Shown here one piece after another: positions 63,625 through 64,000 of a stretch of DNA of 64,000 nucleotides. The notes below the pieces were generated by a model. That model saw nothing but the letters and a program-made list of their open reading frames with translations, made no database searches and was not told the DNA's origin. Within the stretch, counting starts at the first letter, position 1; each line of letters begins with the position of its first letter. The translations under genes and the position numbers were made by a program. The DNA comes from Eubacteriaceae bacterium (GTDB taxonomy: Bacteria; Bacillota; Clostridia; Lachnospirales; Lachnospiraceae): contig CAJTCR010000003.1 of NCBI GenBank assembly GCA_910574915.1, positions 62,001 to 126,000 of the forward strand. The letters run 5' to 3'.

Positions 63625-64000
63625 CTACTTCATAAAATACCAGCAAATCAAGTTCTTCCATGCATTCTTTGGAATGTATTTATAATGCTTTAAAAACTCT
63701 TTTGCTGATACTTTTGCAAGCATATGTGCAAACTGCGGATTGGTACGCCCCATCGCGGTTCTTGGGATGCGCATTTCATCTACGATGACATGCGCCAGGT
63801 TGTAGATCCATTTTTCGTCTGCTTTTCCCAGATTTTTTTCCTGCATGGAAAGCATTTCTTCGTGTACTTTGCGCCTTGCGCCAAGCGTCTTATTGTCCTC
63901 ATAAAGGCGGGAGCCTGCCAGTATTTCATGCAGTCGGTAAAAGCTTTCGCCTTTTCCAAGACGCAGCCAATAGTCGTAATCCATGCAGTACTGCAGGGAA
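63625..64000 (-). CDS. Glycosyltransferase family 2, partial (5' end beyond the window)
   Basis: The C-terminal 124 codons are present, open to the right edge. LQYCMDYDYWLRLGKGESF is the region after the metal site in GT2 enzymes (usually MDYDLWLRL), and the remaining helices up to ICWYFMK form a C-terminal extension. The upstream part must lie beyond 64000. Part of the right glycan operon, 27 bases before the GT4 gene. Confidence 0.78.
   Translation of the reverse strand, partial: SLQYCMDYDYWLRLGKGESFYRLHEILAGSRLYEDNKTLGARRKVHEEMLSMQEKNLGKADEKWIYNLAHVIVDEMRIPRTAMGRTNPQFAHMLAKVSAKEFLKHYKYIPKNAWKNLICWYFMK

Noticed and set aside
1..64000. tRNA, rRNA, CRISPR arrays, transposases, integrases, prophage genes
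   Set aside because: None found on reading both strands; no recombinase gene for the proposed inversion lies in the window.

Overview
The window reads as chromosomal DNA of a Gram-positive gut-type Clostridia, most likely Lachnospiraceae. This rests on the DUF177-rpmF, plsX-acpP-rnc-smc-ftsY and pta/ackA gene content, the paired glgC-glgD subunits, Shine-Dalgarno sites close to AGGAGG, and a gene style typical of that family. Almost everything is on the minus strand; only an aminotransferase (19126-20316) and an AraC-type regulator (41256-42164) are clearly on the plus strand. I saw no rRNA, tRNA, CRISPR array, transposase, integrase or recombinase gene.

Layout. (1) 1-16.3 kb: a leftward surface-glycan operon. 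In transcription order it holds an XRE regulator, a GT4 gene (frameshifted), a GT2 gene, a 1056-residue GT2-GT4 double glycosyltransferase, an ABC exporter (Wzm/Wzt type with a C-terminal glycan-binding domain), a GT2 gene, UDP-glucose dehydrogenase, UDP-glucuronate decarboxylase, a methyltransferase with a coiled-coil tail, a large membrane protein, a second nucleotide-sugar dehydrogenase and an epimerase cut by the window edge. (2) 16.3-26.1 kb: a HipA-like kinase gene, a TRSP-type phosphoribosyltransferase, an aminotransferase, pta, an ECF sigma/anti-sigma pair, and a response regulator with an EAL phosphodiesterase. (3) 26.2-40.7 kb: housekeeping core (ftsY, smc, rnc, acpP, plsX, rpmF, DUF177, ackA), an AAA-ATPase/nuclease gene, a hydrolase, glgD and glgC. 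(4) 41-47.2 kb: an AraC regulator, a phosphoesterase, and fcl-rmd-araC-gmd for GDP-L-fucose and GDP-D-rhamnose. (5) 47.2-64 kb: a second leftward glycan operon with glycosyltransferases, a GtrA flippase-like protein, a GtrB-like transferase, three methyltransferases, two large membrane proteins, and a full set for GDP-D-glycero-D-manno-heptose (transaldolase, GmhA, HddA and a fused HddC-GmhB).

The most striking finding is a probable multi-layer phase-variation system across both glycan operons. Five genes carry a run of 8-10 G on their coding strand. In every one, exactly nine G restores a full-length, family-like reading frame. Here the tracts are 8, 9, 10, 9 and 8 long, so two genes are intact, two are broken and one has an altered C-terminus. 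None of the housekeeping genes has such a run. A sixth glycan gene is broken by a perfect 8-bp tandem duplication. Upstream of the left operon a perfect 30-bp inverted repeat encloses 262 bp that contain a bidirectional terminator and a good promoter. That promoter now points away from the operon, which is the architecture of an invertible promoter switch. Together these would let the population vary both whether the left glycan is made and how both glycans are decorated. Homopolymer sequencing error is the main rival explanation for the tract lengths; read-level data would settle it.
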